Of a stretch of DNA of 39,648 bases, positions 29,776-38,747 are shown piece after piece. Position 1 is the stretch's first letter. Every line of letters starts with the position of its first letter. Source of the stretch: Anaerolineae bacterium. Lineage in GTDB: Bacteria > Chloroflexota > Anaerolineae > JAADDB01. The position numbers and the translations under genes are program-made. Location: contig WFWT01000108.1 of NCBI GenBank assembly GCA_015490995.1, forward strand, positions 1-39,648, written 5' to 3'. Below the pieces are notes generated by a model. It was given only the letters and a program-made list of their open reading frames with translations. It was not told the DNA's origin and ran no database searches.

Positions 29776-31906
29776 GGCTTTCCTCTCCGTTCAGGGGCGC
29801 GACGTACACGGCTACGTCGTAATACGTGGCCCCACCTCCCATGTCCGCTTCCGCTTGGGAGGTTAACACATTGACACTCTGCCCGTCCGCGGCCTGAGTA
29901 CGCCACCAGATGCTGGGCGTATAACACACACCGGGCCGCACATCCGGGCGGACGCGGGCGCGCAGTCGCAGGCTGCCGCGCGCGTTCCACACCCGCACCC
30001 AATCCCCGTCTTGTATGCCCCGTGCCGCTGCGTCCTCAGGGTGTAACAGCAGGTACGGCTCTCCCTGACGGCGTTGTAGTCGGGGCACGTTGGCGAAGTT
30101 GGAGTTTAAGTAGTAGTGCGCTGAAGGGGAAAGCAAAGCCAGCGGTTGCTGGGCTGAAGCGCGACTGCTCTCGGCTGAAGCCGGAAGAGGCGTCTCGTGG
30201 GGAGGGGTGAACGTGGGCAAGGGGTCGTATCCGTCATGAGCTGCCTGGGCGCTGTAGAACTCACATTTACCTGAGGGCGTGAAGAAATCTCCTTCGGCAA
30301 AGGGCAGGAACGGGTCTGGGAGGTTGAGGCGCACAAAGCCTTCATCCAGCAAACGCTCGTAGGTGATACCCGTCATCCAAGGGTGTTTTACGGACAAGGC
30401 CTGGCGGATAAGATCCTCATCGCTGTCGCGGAGGGCGGGATGGTCTAGACCCAACCGTTGGGCCAGGAGGCGGAAGATCTCGGTGTTAGGTTTACTCTCT
30501 CCCACGGGGGCAATGGCGGGGCGGTTTAGGGTGAGGTAATAGTGGCCATAAGCTGTGTGCAGGTCCCAATGTTCTACTTGCGTCGTGGCCGGCAGGATAA
30601 TGTCCGCGTACAGGGCCGTGTCGGTAATAAAGTGCTCCAACACTACTGTAAAGAGGTCTTCGCGGGCCAGACCCCGTAATACCGCGTTTTGGTCGGGCGC
30701 GGTGACCGCCGGGTTGCTGTTGTACACGATAAGCGCGTGTACCGGAGGATGGGGATCGCCCTGCATTACCGCGCGCGCTCGCATGTGGGCGTCAAGGCTT
30801 AACGCGTCGCCCAGTCGGGCGGCGTTGATGAGGCGGGTAGGGTGGGGCTGAAGGTCCGTCCGGCGGAGGGCCTGGCGGTTAACGGGAAACGCGCCACTGG
30901 TGCTCAGGAGGACACCCCCGCCCTGTTCGCGCCAGGCACCAACGAGTGCGGGCAACATGGCGATGGCGCGTACGGCCATACCCCCTCCGCCGTGGCGTTG
31001 CATGCCGTAATTGATGCGGATAACTGCCGGCCGCGTTGTGGCGTATTCCCGCGCCAGGGTCTCAATGCGTTCGGCGGGTAGCCCTGTTATCGCGGCCGCT
31101 CGTTCGGGGGGCCACGCCTCCAGCCGCTCCCGCAGGTGGGAGAAACCGAGGGTGTAGCGGCTCACGTATGCCTCGTCCCAGAGGCCATCCCGCACGATCA
31201 CGTGCATCATGGCCAGGGCGAGGGCCGCGTCGGTGCCGGGCATGATGGGCAGCCATTCAGCCGCCTGTCGTGCGGTACGGGTCCTGGCCGGATCAATGAC
31301 CACTACCCGGGCGCCCTGACGGCGAGCTTCCAGGATGAAGGGCCACAGGTGCATGTTGCTGGTCAGCGTGTTGGTGCCCCATAGAAGGATCAGGCGGGCA
31401 TAGGCAAAGTCCTCCGGAGGGGTACCCACCGTTGCGCCAATGGTGTACACGTATCCCTGCCATCCGGCCTCTGCGCAGAGGGTGCGGGCCAGTCGTGAGG
31501 CCCCTAGCGCGTGGAAGAAGCGTCGATCCATGCTCTCCCCTTGCAGGAGTCCCAGCGTGCCGCTGTAAGAGTAAGGCAGCACTGCCTGAGGGCCGTAACG
31601 TTCCACCACATCGCTCAGTCGGGCCCCGATCTCGGCCAGGGCCTCCTCCCAGGTGATGCGTTTGAATTGTCCACTTCCTTTAGGCCCCACGCGCTTCAGG
31701 GGGGAGACCACCCGTTCGGGGTGGTATGTGCGTTCCAGGTAATGCGTGACCTTTGTGCACAGCACCCCGCGGGTGAACGGATGGTCAGGGTGCCCGCGCA
31801 TGGCGCGAGCGGTGCCGGTAGCGTCCACCATAACTTGCCAACAGCACGTGTCCGGACAATCCAAAGGGCAGGCGCCCGTGACGTACCGCACTTCCGGCGT
31901 GTTCAT
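29759..31906 (-). CDS. Molybdopterin-dependent oxidoreductase, DMSO-reductase superfamily
   Basis: The 715-aa product has an N-terminal [4Fe-4S] motif, C13-x3-C17-x3-C21-x28-C50, then the bis-MGD-binding domains ([61 protein letters not shown]) and a C-terminal molydopterin dinucleotide-binding domain. No Tat or Sec signal peptide is present, so it is probably cytoplasmic. No iron-sulfur or membrane-anchor subunit gene lies nearby, so electron partners are unknown. The molybdenum ligand and substrate cannot be assigned with confidence. The ATG at 31906 follows GGAGGAAGG. A weak TACAAT-type -10 lies upstream. Confidence 0.92.
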   Translation of the reverse strand: MNTPEVRYVTGACPLDCPDTCCWQVMVDATGTARAMRGHPDHPFTRGVLCTKVTHYLERTYHPERVVSPLKRVGPKGSGQFKRITWEEALAEIGARLSDVVERYGPQAVLPYSYSGTLGLLQGESMDRRFFHALGASRLARTLCAEAGWQGYVYTIGATVGTPPEDFAYARLILLWGTNTLTSNMHLWPFILEARRQGARVVVIDPARTRTARQAAEWLPIMPGTDAALALAMMHVIVRDGLWDEAYVSRYTLGFSHLRERLEAWPPERAAAITGLPAERIETLAREYATTRPAVIRINYGMQRHGGGGMAVRAIAMLPALVGAWREQGGGVLLSTSGAFPVNRQALRRTDLQPHPTRLINAARLGDALSLDAHMRARAVMQGDPHPPVHALIVYNSNPAVTAPDQNAVLRGLAREDLFTVVLEHFITDTALYADIILPATTQVEHWDLHTAYGHYYLTLNRPAIAPVGESKPNTEIFRLLAQRLGLDHPALRDSDEDLIRQALSVKHPWMTGITYERLLDEGFVRLNLPDPFLPFAEGDFFTPSGKCEFYSAQAAHDGYDPLPTFTPPHETPLPASAESSRASAQQPLALLSPSAHYYLNSNFANVPRLQRRQGEPYLLLHPEDAAARGIQDGDWVRVWNARGSLRLRARVRPDVRPGVCYTPSIWWRTQAADGQSVNVLTSQAEADMGGGATYYDVAVYVAPLNGEESHARAG

Positions 31907-32028
31907 GTTCTGCCTTCCTCCTCCCTTTCCACGCCGCCAAGCCTTTCACCGCGGATCTTGGCGCTTTTAATTGTACACGGAGCACAGGGTCTTTCCGAGG
32001 CAGGATAAGGACCCGGCACGGCACGATA

Positions 32029-34176
32029 TCAAGGCCTCGGCTCCTCTGTCGGCATCTCCAAAGTGAGCCGGTAGGGCACATCCGGTGGCAGGGCGTGGTG
32101 TAGGTGGCCTTCCACGAACAGCCCGGCCCGAATGCCGATGGTGTCCCCGGCGTACAGGCCCAGATCTGCCAGAGGCAAAGCCAGTTCCATCACGGGCGGA
32201 CGGTGCTGCCACCGCAAAGCGATGGTGACTTGGTGCCCGTATCGCCAGAAGGTGGGGGGACTTTTGGGGGGGATCACCACGTCCCCCAGCGCGCCGGCGG
32301 GACCGGTTAAGGAGATAACGATGTCCTGGGACACGGGCGTGCTAAGTTCCAGGCGAATGTACAGATGGGTGCGATCATACCCCACGCGCATGGCTTGTAT
32401 AGGCACTTGTGCCGGTTGCATGGCACCTGTCGACAGACGGGGACGTACCACATGGGCTGTGGCCCAGTCCGGCTGAGGAGAAGGAGAGGCGTTTAACCGA
32501 GGGGTCAGGAATGGTGGAGGAAGGGGGGAAAGGGTAGCAGAAGATTGCACGGTCACCGTGCGTTCTAAAACAGGAGGCACGCTTTCGCCCAAAACCCGGT
32601 AGACCGCGATAAGGTTCTCCCGAAAAAGGGCATCGTACAGCGCGTCCTGGGCCGAGGTGTTGCGGCGGGAATACCACCAGAACCAGTCACTCCCCTCCGC
32701 GATGTAGAGGTGGGTCCACGCTTCGCGCACCGCGTGTGCCCGTTCGTGGTTGTTCTGCCAGGCCGTAGCCCGCCGCATAAGGGCCGTGCGGGTGTCCCGC
32801 ACCAGGGACCAGGCCACCGTGTGTTCCGGGTCGCCGATCCACGTGCTCAGGTCGCCGTTGATCCAGGAACCGGTGGCCAGAGAGGGGAGTTCGTCGGTCA
32901 CCGGGAAGCGTTCAATGAATTCGGACACTGTCACAGGTTGCAGGTGGGTTTCTTCGCCCAAACGACGGTACAGGGTTTCCAGAAACGGGGCGCCGTTGGC
33001 CTCGTAATGCTCCCAGGCGTTTTCTCCGTCCAGAGCGATTACCACCAGGTAGGGGTGCTGCGAAGCCTTCAGTCGCTGATAGATGACCAGTAACCGTTGG
33101 ATCAGGTCCTCGGCCGCTTGCCGGGGAGGGTGATGCATGTAGACGAAACCTATCTTGTCGGAGAGGGTGTGGTCCCGAAAGACGCCGATGATAGGCCCGT
33201 GGGGAGTGTGAATTCGATATGGTCGGTACAAGAGGTGAGGGTCTTGGACTTGTTCCTGCGCATCGCGGTGGAAGTAATGGTTCAGGCTGCGCCCTAACAC
33301 TGCCTCGTCGCTGACGAACCAGCGAGCCCCGATGTCGGCCAGCATTGCGGCCACTTCGGGGGAGACGGCCTGCTCGGAGGGCCATACGCCGGTCAGGGGG
33401 GTGTGAAACACCGTTTCACACAAGGTTCGCCCCATAACCAACTGGGCGCGAGCATCTTCGGCCGCGTTGAGCGGTGGCGAAGGTACTGTAATGCCCGGGT
33501 TCGCCCGTTGGGCATGGTCGGTGTTGACCAGAAGGGGCAAAATCGGGTGATAGTAGGGGCTAAAGGTGAGTTCGATCTGTCCGGCTTCTGCCAGGGCTGC
33601 GTACGCTTCCAGTGTACGGCGGCAAAGATCCCGGTGAACCGTGGTGAGGGTGTGCATGTCCTCAGGGGTGAAATCGCGCCCGCGCGCGGCCAACGCCTGG
33701 AGGGCCGGATATTCCTGAATGTACCGCTGCTCCGTCCACGCCAAGTTGAAAAGGACAATCAGGTCCATGTAGTCCTGAGTGCTGAAGGTGTCAGGATCGC
33801 GCAGGGCGGTATCGCGGCGACTGATAAGATCGCGGTAGCGGGGGTAGCGAAAGGCAAGGCGTTGCCAGTGGATGCTAAACCCCAGGTTCAGGATAAGGCG
33901 CTTTTCCTCCTCGCTCCAGCGATCTTTGTAGCCCAGGAGGGTCATCGGATCTTCTGCCGTTCCCTGGGCGTAGGCCTGAAGTTGTTCCACCAGCGCGGGC
34001 ACAAGGTTGAAGGTGGCCCGCATGTGGGGAAACATGCGCAGGAGCTCGGCCATGTGCAGGTAATCTTTGGCCGCATGGACCCGCACCCAGGGCAGGACGT
34101 ACACGTCGCGACCGGGCTGGCGGTAGTAAGGCTGGTGGTGATGCCAGATGAAGGCCACGTACAGTGGATGGTTCAT
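32029..34176 (-). CDS. GH57-family alpha-glucan-acting enzyme with C-terminal beta domain
   Basis: The 715-aa product starts with the GH57 barrel: WHHHQPYY at 11-18, the nucleophile motif GVWPSE with E268, the acid/base motif ALDGENAWEHY with D383, and GSWINGDLSTW. GH57 enzymes cleave or transfer alpha-glucan bonds (amylase, amylopullulanase, glucanotransferase, branching enzyme). The last 170 or so residues look like a beta-sandwich, possibly glucan binding. No signal peptide is visible, so a role in internal glycogen turnover is likely. The ATG at 34176 has a poor ribosome binding site. It lies 83 bp after lysS. Confidence 0.9.
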   Translation of the reverse strand: MNHPLYVAFIWHHHQPYYRQPGRDVYVLPWVRVHAAKDYLHMAELLRMFPHMRATFNLVPALVEQLQAYAQGTAEDPMTLLGYKDRWSEEEKRLILNLGFSIHWQRLAFRYPRYRDLISRRDTALRDPDTFSTQDYMDLIVLFNLAWTEQRYIQEYPALQALAARGRDFTPEDMHTLTTVHRDLCRRTLEAYAALAEAGQIELTFSPYYHPILPLLVNTDHAQRANPGITVPSPPLNAAEDARAQLVMGRTLCETVFHTPLTGVWPSEQAVSPEVAAMLADIGARWFVSDEAVLGRSLNHYFHRDAQEQVQDPHLLYRPYRIHTPHGPIIGVFRDHTLSDKIGFVYMHHPPRQAAEDLIQRLLVIYQRLKASQHPYLVVIALDGENAWEHYEANGAPFLETLYRRLGEETHLQPVTVSEFIERFPVTDELPSLATGSWINGDLSTWIGDPEHTVAWSLVRDTRTALMRRATAWQNNHERAHAVREAWTHLYIAEGSDWFWWYSRRNTSAQDALYDALFRENLIAVYRVLGESVPPVLERTVTVQSSATLSPLPPPFLTPRLNASPSPQPDWATAHVVRPRLSTGAMQPAQVPIQAMRVGYDRTHLYIRLELSTPVSQDIVISLTGPAGALGDVVIPPKSPPTFWRYGHQVTIALRWQHRPPVMELALPLADLGLYAGDTIGIRAGLFVEGHLHHALPPDVPYRLTLEMPTEEPRP

Positions 34177-34259
34177 CGTTTGCGCGAGGTAGTGCCCCCT
34201 TTCGGTTCAGGTTCAGCCGTTGGTTTGGAAGGAGCTGCCCCGGTGCGTTTCCTCGGTGT

Positions 34260-35795
34260 TCATTGTTCCTGCTCTTCCACTACGGACACTTTTGAAGCCG
34301 GATGGCTCAGGCCGCGCAGCTGTGTGCGCAGGTGCGGGAAGAGAATCACCTCCCGAATGGAAGGCTTATCGGTCACGATCATGGTCAAACGGTCGATGCC
34401 CATGCCGAAGCCGCCGGTGGGGGGCATGCCGAACCGGAGGGCGAGGATAAAGTCCTCATCCACCGGGTGGGCTTCCTCGTCGCCGGCCTCCAGCGCGCGG
34501 CCCTGTTCCAGAAAGCGTTCCAGCTGGTCTAACGGGTCATTGAGTTCGCTAAACGCGTTGCAGATTTCCATGCCCCCGATAAACCCTTCAAAACGCTCCA
34601 CAATTTCCGGGTTGTCCGGAGAACGCTTGGCCAGCGGTGAGATGTCCACCGGATAATCGATGATGAAAGTAGGTTGAATCAGGGTTTCCTCCACGTAGGA
34701 GGAGAGCAAGCTATCTACCAGCTTGCCCCATCCGGCCTGAGGGTTAGGGTTACCACCGATGTCCTGGATGGCACGACGCAGCGCGTCCGGATCCCGGTAC
34801 TGGAAAATGTCGATGCCGGTACGTTCTTTAATGATGTCGGCCAAGGGCACGCGTGGCCAGGGAGGTGTCAGGTCGATATCATGGCCTTGGTACGTCAGGC
34901 AGAGGCTTCCGTTTACTTGTTCTACCGCGTAGGTTATCAGCTCCTCGGCCCGGCGCATGACCCCGTGATAATCGGTATACGCTTCGTAGAATTCCAGCTG
35001 GGTGAACTCGGGATTGTGTTTGAAGGAAACCCCCTCGTTGCGGAAGTCTCGGCCAATTTCGTAGACCCGCTCATAACCGCCCACGATAAGGCGCTTCAGA
35101 TAGAGTTCGAAGGAGATGCGCAGGTACAATTCCTGGTCCAGCTCGTTGTGATACGTGACAAAGGGACGTGCTGCAGCACCGCCATAAATAGGTTGCAGGA
35201 TTGGGGTCTCCACCTCGATGAACCCCTCACTATCGAGGTAATCCCGTATGGCGCGTACCAGGCGGGCCCGTTTGATGAAGATCTCCCGCACATCGGGGTT
35301 GACCATCAGGTCCACATAACGGTGACGGTAGCGGGTTTCCACGTCGGTCAGGCCATGCCACTTGTCGGGGAGGGGGTGCAGGGTTTTGGCCAGGAGGGTT
35401 AACTCGCGCACTTCGCAGGTGATCTCCCCGGTGCGTGTGCGAAAAATGGGGCCTTTCACCCCGATAATGTCGCCGATGTCCAGCATTTTCTTGAAGAACC
35501 AGTTGTACGTTTCTTCGCCCAAACGGTCGAGTCGCAGGTGGATCTGAATACGGCCGCTGCCGTCCTCGATGTGGGCAAAGGACGCCTTGCCCATGACACG
35601 GCGGGTCATGATGCGCCCCACCAGGGCGACCATGTCATCTGGCCCCAGCTCTCCCCGTTCAAACGCGGCCTTCGCCTGTTTGGTTGTGTGGGTGCGTTCA
35701 CACCGGGCCGGGTAGGGGTCAATGCCCCGTTCATACAACGTAACCAGTTTTTGCCGCCGAACCCGCTCCTGTTCGGTGATGGTGTGCAGGTCCAT
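34260..35795 (-). CDS. lysS: Lysyl-tRNA synthetase, class II
   Basis: The 511-aa enzyme charges tRNA-Lys. An N-terminal OB-fold anticodon-binding domain (about residues 55-150) precedes the class II core. Motif 1 is GFIEVETPIL, motif 2 FRNEGVSFKHNPEFTQLEFYEAY and motif 3 GFGMGIDRLTM. Full length. The ATG at 35795 follows AAGGGA and is 14 nt after the greA stop, so the two form an operon. No lysine riboswitch or T-box is seen in the leader. Confidence 0.97.
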   Translation of the reverse strand: MDLHTITEQERVRRQKLVTLYERGIDPYPARCERTHTTKQAKAAFERGELGPDDMVALVGRIMTRRVMGKASFAHIEDGSGRIQIHLRLDRLGEETYNWFFKKMLDIGDIIGVKGPIFRTRTGEITCEVRELTLLAKTLHPLPDKWHGLTDVETRYRHRYVDLMVNPDVREIFIKRARLVRAIRDYLDSEGFIEVETPILQPIYGGAAARPFVTYHNELDQELYLRISFELYLKRLIVGGYERVYEIGRDFRNEGVSFKHNPEFTQLEFYEAYTDYHGVMRRAEELITYAVEQVNGSLCLTYQGHDIDLTPPWPRVPLADIIKERTGIDIFQYRDPDALRRAIQDIGGNPNPQAGWGKLVDSLLSSYVEETLIQPTFIIDYPVDISPLAKRSPDNPEIVERFEGFIGGMEICNAFSELNDPLDQLERFLEQGRALEAGDEEAHPVDEDFILALRFGMPPTGGFGMGIDRLTMIVTDKPSIREVILFPHLRTQLRGLSHPASKVSVVEEQEQ

Positions 35796-35809
35796 GTCCG
35801 TTTTTTCCC

Positions 35810-36313
35810 TTAGGTGATCTCTATGATGCGCAACTTCAACACCCCACCGGGTGTCTTCACCTCCACCACGTCGCCAACCTTACGCCCCATGAGAGCGCTG
35901 CCTACGGGCGATTCGTTGGAGATGTGATTGTTGAAGGGATCGGCTTCCACCGACCCCACAATGGTGAACGTCTCCTCTTCCCCGGTGTCCTCGTAGCGCA
36001 CCCGAACGCGGGAGCCCAAGCCTACTTCGTCCTTTGGCCCTTCCTCGTCGATGATGACCGCGTGTTTTAACTTCCACTCAAGTTCCATGATCTCGCCTTC
36101 CAGGAAGGCTTGGGCGTTTTTAGCTTCATCGTACCCCGCGTTTTCCGAAATATCCCCCATGGACTTGGCTTCGTGGATTTGTTGGGCGATCTCCGGTCGC
36201 TTGACCTTGATCAGGTACTCGAGGCGCTGTTTCAAGCGTTCGTACCCGGCACGGGTGAGATACACCACGGGCTCTTTCGATTCCGTGGGGTGAGTTTTGG
36301 TGTTCTGCGTCAT
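35810..36313 (-). CDS. greA: Transcription elongation factor GreA
   Basis: The 167-aa factor rescues backtracked RNA polymerase by stimulating transcript cleavage. The N-terminal coiled coil spans about residues 18-88 and its tip GDISENAGYDEAK holds D54 and E57, which match the catalytic acidic pair of E. coli GreA. The C-terminal FKBP-like domain ends in GGVLKLRIIEIT. The ATG at 36313 follows GAGGGAG. The leader carries a promoter followed at once by an intrinsic terminator, suggesting control by early termination. Confidence 0.97.
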   Translation of the reverse strand: MTQNTKTHPTESKEPVVYLTRAGYERLKQRLEYLIKVKRPEIAQQIHEAKSMGDISENAGYDEAKNAQAFLEGEIMELEWKLKHAVIIDEEGPKDEVGLGSRVRVRYEDTGEEETFTIVGSVEADPFNNHISNESPVGSALMGRKVGDVVEVKTPGGVLKLRIIEIT

Positions 36314-36382
36314 CGGTACTCCCTCTCTCTTAATTCTGCTGGGTTAGTGTTCCGGTCCCACCATGGATAGTCCACCACAACT

Positions 36383-36465
36383 TGCCTGAAAATCCGTATC
36401 TCAAAGGCCACACAGCCAAAGGGCCGGAAGTTGACGGACCGAGGAAAGCCGTGAATTTCCGAACG
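36383..36465. repeat. Dispersed repeat with inverted ends, copy C
   Basis: The right end, CCGTGAATTTCCGAACG at 36449-36465, closely matches the right end of the copy at 23053-23226. The left end at 36383-36398 (TGCCTGAAAATCCGTA) matches the other left end at 10 of 16 positions, and all six differences are transitions. At 83 bp it would be an internally deleted or decayed copy, placed in the greA leader. Confidence 0.4.
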
Positions 36466-36472
36466 CTCTCAT

Positions 36473-36513
36473 GCAAAATAAACTGAGGGTCCCGGTGGGT
36501 TACCCTCAGTTCG
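36473..36513 (-). terminator. Promoter-proximal intrinsic terminator in the greA leader
   Basis: On the minus strand ACTGAGGGT (36510-36502) pairs with ACCCTCAGT (36490-36482) around an 11-nt loop, and TTATTTTG follows. Outer A-T pairs extend the stem. It begins about 7-10 nt after the predicted start of transcription. Terminated RNA would be about 43 nt; read-through gives a leader of about 205 nt to greA. Confidence 0.8.
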
Positions 36514-36523
36514 GACGGGGAGT

Positions 36524-36552
36524 ATTGTACGGCAGGGACGGCGGGTCGTCAA
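36524..36552 (-). promoter_or_regulatory. Promoter of greA-lysS
   Basis: On the minus strand -35 TTGACG (36552-36547) and -10 TACAAT (36529-36524) are separated by exactly 17 bp; each matches consensus at 5 of 6 positions. Predicted transcription start is near 36517. Confidence 0.85.
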
Positions 36553-36607
36553 GTTTCCACCGAGCAGCCCCTGCCACCGAGGGAGAGCAAATAGTGCTTT
36601 TGGGGGA

Positions 36608-36636
36608 TGGACACCCCCATCACAAATGGATATCAT
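36608..36636 (+). promoter_or_regulatory. Promoter of the histidine kinase gene
   Basis: -35 TGGACA (36608-36613) and -10 TATCAT (36631-36636) are separated by 17 bp, each matching consensus at 5 of 6 positions. The -35 overlaps the loop of a hairpin, TGGGGG/CCCCCA at 36601-36619, which may be an operator. It is divergent from the greA promoter, with 55 bp between their -35 boxes. Confidence 0.7.
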
Positions 36637-36725
36637 GCCCCATGCAGGGTGCGTGGCCCTGAACCATTCCGTGTGCCTTGGAGTGGAGGGGATGTTGGGT
36701 ACATGGTGAGTGAGGAGCCCCATCC

Positions 36726-38639
36726 ATGGGTAAAGGAACAACGTTGCGGGCATCCTTGCGTTTGTCCCGGATGTCATCCCGACGCTATTACATTGTGGTG
36801 GCTTTGACCGTCACCCTGTTCATTACCCTGGTCGCCGCCGTTGGATCCCATCGGATGGCCGTCCAGCAGTTGATCCGGGTTAACGAGCAGGACAGCGTGA
36901 CCTTTGCCCAGCATGTGTGGGTAGAGATTTGGCCTCAGCACATGTCGGTTAGTGAGCTCCGAGATCCGGAGTTCCTGGCCGCGCTGGAACGCAATTTGCG
37001 CCTGCACATGCAGACGGCTGAAGTGATACTGGCACGGGTGTACGACACTCAGGGGCAGGTGGTGCTCTCCATTCCGGAGAGCGTGGCCGAAAAACCTGAA
37101 CCGCCCGAGATCGTGGTACGGGTGCTCCAAGGTGAGGTCATTGCCAAGTTTGTGGAAGCGGAAAAGCTGGTGGCCGAGGGCCACATTGAGCCGGGTGTGC
37201 TCCCCCCCTACGTGGTTGAGACGTGGCTACCCATCCGGATCGCGCCGGACGCGCCCCCGGTAGGGGTGTTAGCCCTGTACCGTGATGTCACAGATATTTA
37301 CCTGTGGTCTCAACAGTCCGCCGACCGGTTGTTGCTCTTTCTCCTCTCGGTCATCGGCCTCGTTTTCCTCAGCCTATCCGTTGTCGCGTACCGGGTACAG
37401 GCCATGCTGGACCGTCGTACCGATATCCTGGAGTCCCTGCTGCGATTGATCGCCATTGCTCATCGGGTGGAAAACTTAGATACCCTTACCCGAGACATAC
37501 TGGAGATCGTCGTCTCGGTGCTGGACGTCCCGATGGGCGCGCTGTGGATTCGTGGTCATGTCGCGTTGCACGGATTCCCCCCGCAGGCGCGAGAGGTGGC
37601 CCGTCACCTGATTCAACAACGGACAGATATCGATATTCGTAACACGGTCGTGGTAAATAATGTATCCCGGGCCTCCTTACCATCTCCCCAGGACGTGGTT
37701 ATTCGCACGTATGCGGACCGCTTTGATCTGAAGGCGGTCATTGTGGTGCCTGTCTGCACCCATGATGGCACGCGAGTGGGAGGATTGGTTGTGGCCGACC
37801 GTCGTCCTCGTCGTTGGCTCCCGGAACAAATTTACTTCCTGGAAGTTACGGGCCAAGAGCTCGGAGTGCTGGCCGAGCGCCTGCACCTGATCGGCCGGTT
37901 GCAAGAGGCGCTGGAGGTACGGGAGGCCATGATCCGCAACGTCTCCCACGAGTTGCGCACCCCCCTCGCCCTGATATACGGCTATCTGGAGCTCCTACAG
38001 GACGGAATGCTAGGCTCCCTTAACGAGGAGCAGCGTGAGGCCGTGGACATCATGCTCCGGAACGCGGAGCGGTTGCACTTTATGGTGGAGCGTCTGGTGC
38101 AGATGCGCCTTCTGGAAGCGGCCACTCTGGAGAAGACCACCTTTGACCTGGCAGGGTGGCTGCGGAACATCGTCGATGAGTGGAAGGTGCGGGCGGAGAA
38201 CGCCGGGATTGCGTTGCAGGTGGCGCTCCCTGCCGATACCCTGCCTGTACACGCGGACCCGAAGTTGCTCTACATGGTTGTTCAAAATTTGCTGGACAAC
38301 GCGATCAAGTTCAGCCCTCAGGGGGGGACGATAACGGTGCGGGCATGGTCGGAAAATGACAACGTCCACATCACCGTTTCGGACGAAGGCATCGGCATTC
38401 CTCCCGACAAGCTGGAACGCATCTTCGAAAAGTTCTACCAGGTGGACCTTAGCACGACCCGTCGGTTTGGGGGTATGGGGATCGGTCTGGCGTTGTGCAA
38501 GGAGATCGTGGAATTGCACGGAGGCCGGATATGGGCGGAAAGTGAAGGTGAAGGGCGTGGCGCGACGTTTCATGTGGTGCTGCCCCGCCGTCACGTGTCC
38601 GTGGCCACCTCGGCGGTGGAATCTCTCGGATCATCGTGA
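36726..38639 (+). CDS. Membrane sensor histidine kinase with GAF domain
   Basis: The 637-aa protein has a first helix at about 21-40, an outer sensor region of about 160 residues, and a second helix at about 201-223. A GAF domain (about 240-390) and the kinase core follow. The H-box is NVSHELRTP with phospho-acceptor H408, the N-box NLLDNAIKFS begins at N521, and DEGIGI, EKFYQVD and GMGIGLAL complete the ATP-binding domain. No response regulator gene is adjacent, so it is an orphan kinase in this window. The ATG at 36726 follows GAGGAG. The GAF domain has no visible haem or chromophore cysteine that I can assign. Confidence 0.93.
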   Translation: MGKGTTLRASLRLSRMSSRRYYIVVALTVTLFITLVAAVGSHRMAVQQLIRVNEQDSVTFAQHVWVEIWPQHMSVSELRDPEFLAALERNLRLHMQTAEVILARVYDTQGQVVLSIPESVAEKPEPPEIVVRVLQGEVIAKFVEAEKLVAEGHIEPGVLPPYVVETWLPIRIAPDAPPVGVLALYRDVTDIYLWSQQSADRLLLFLLSVIGLVFLSLSVVAYRVQAMLDRRTDILESLLRLIAIAHRVENLDTLTRDILEIVVSVLDVPMGALWIRGHVALHGFPPQAREVARHLIQQRTDIDIRNTVVVNNVSRASLPSPQDVVIRTYADRFDLKAVIVVPVCTHDGTRVGGLVVADRRPRRWLPEQIYFLEVTGQELGVLAERLHLIGRLQEALEVREAMIRNVSHELRTPLALIYGYLELLQDGMLGSLNEEQREAVDIMLRNAERLHFMVERLVQMRLLEAATLEKTTFDLAGWLRNIVDEWKVRAENAGIALQVALPADTLPVHADPKLLYMVVQNLLDNAIKFSPQGGTITVRAWSENDNVHITVSDEGIGIPPDKLERIFEKFYQVDLSTTRRFGGMGIGLALCKEIVELHGGRIWAESEGEGRGATFHVVLPRRHVSVATSAVESLGSS

Positions 38640-38647
38640 ACAACACC

Positions 38648-38680
38648 CCGGCCTCTGACTTGTGGAAGGGGCCGGTTTGC
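38648..38680 (+). terminator. Candidate terminator after the histidine kinase gene
   Basis: CCGGCCTC (38648-38655) pairs with GGGGCCGG (38668-38675), including one T-G wobble, around a 12-nt loop, and TTTGCTTG follows. The T-run is short, so this is moderate evidence. It starts 8 nt after the kinase stop. Confidence 0.5.
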
Positions 38681-38747
38681 TTGCTCGGGCAAGGTACTAT
38701 ACCCTACCGACATCCTCTGCACATTTTAGGGTTGAGGTCACTGCCAA

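Noticed and set aside
31935-31963. Hairpin CGCCAAG/CTTGGCG followed by CTTTTAA on the + strand, as a terminator or molybdenum-cofactor riboswitch
   Set aside because: No + strand gene ends here, so a terminator in that direction has nothing to terminate, and the 122-bp spacer lacks the conserved parts of a Moco riboswitch. It remains an unexplained small inverted repeat.
36314-36552. A lysine riboswitch or tRNA-Lys T-box controlling greA-lysS
   Set aside because: The leader lacks the conserved L-box and T-box core sequences; only a simple promoter-proximal terminator and a degenerate repeat are present.
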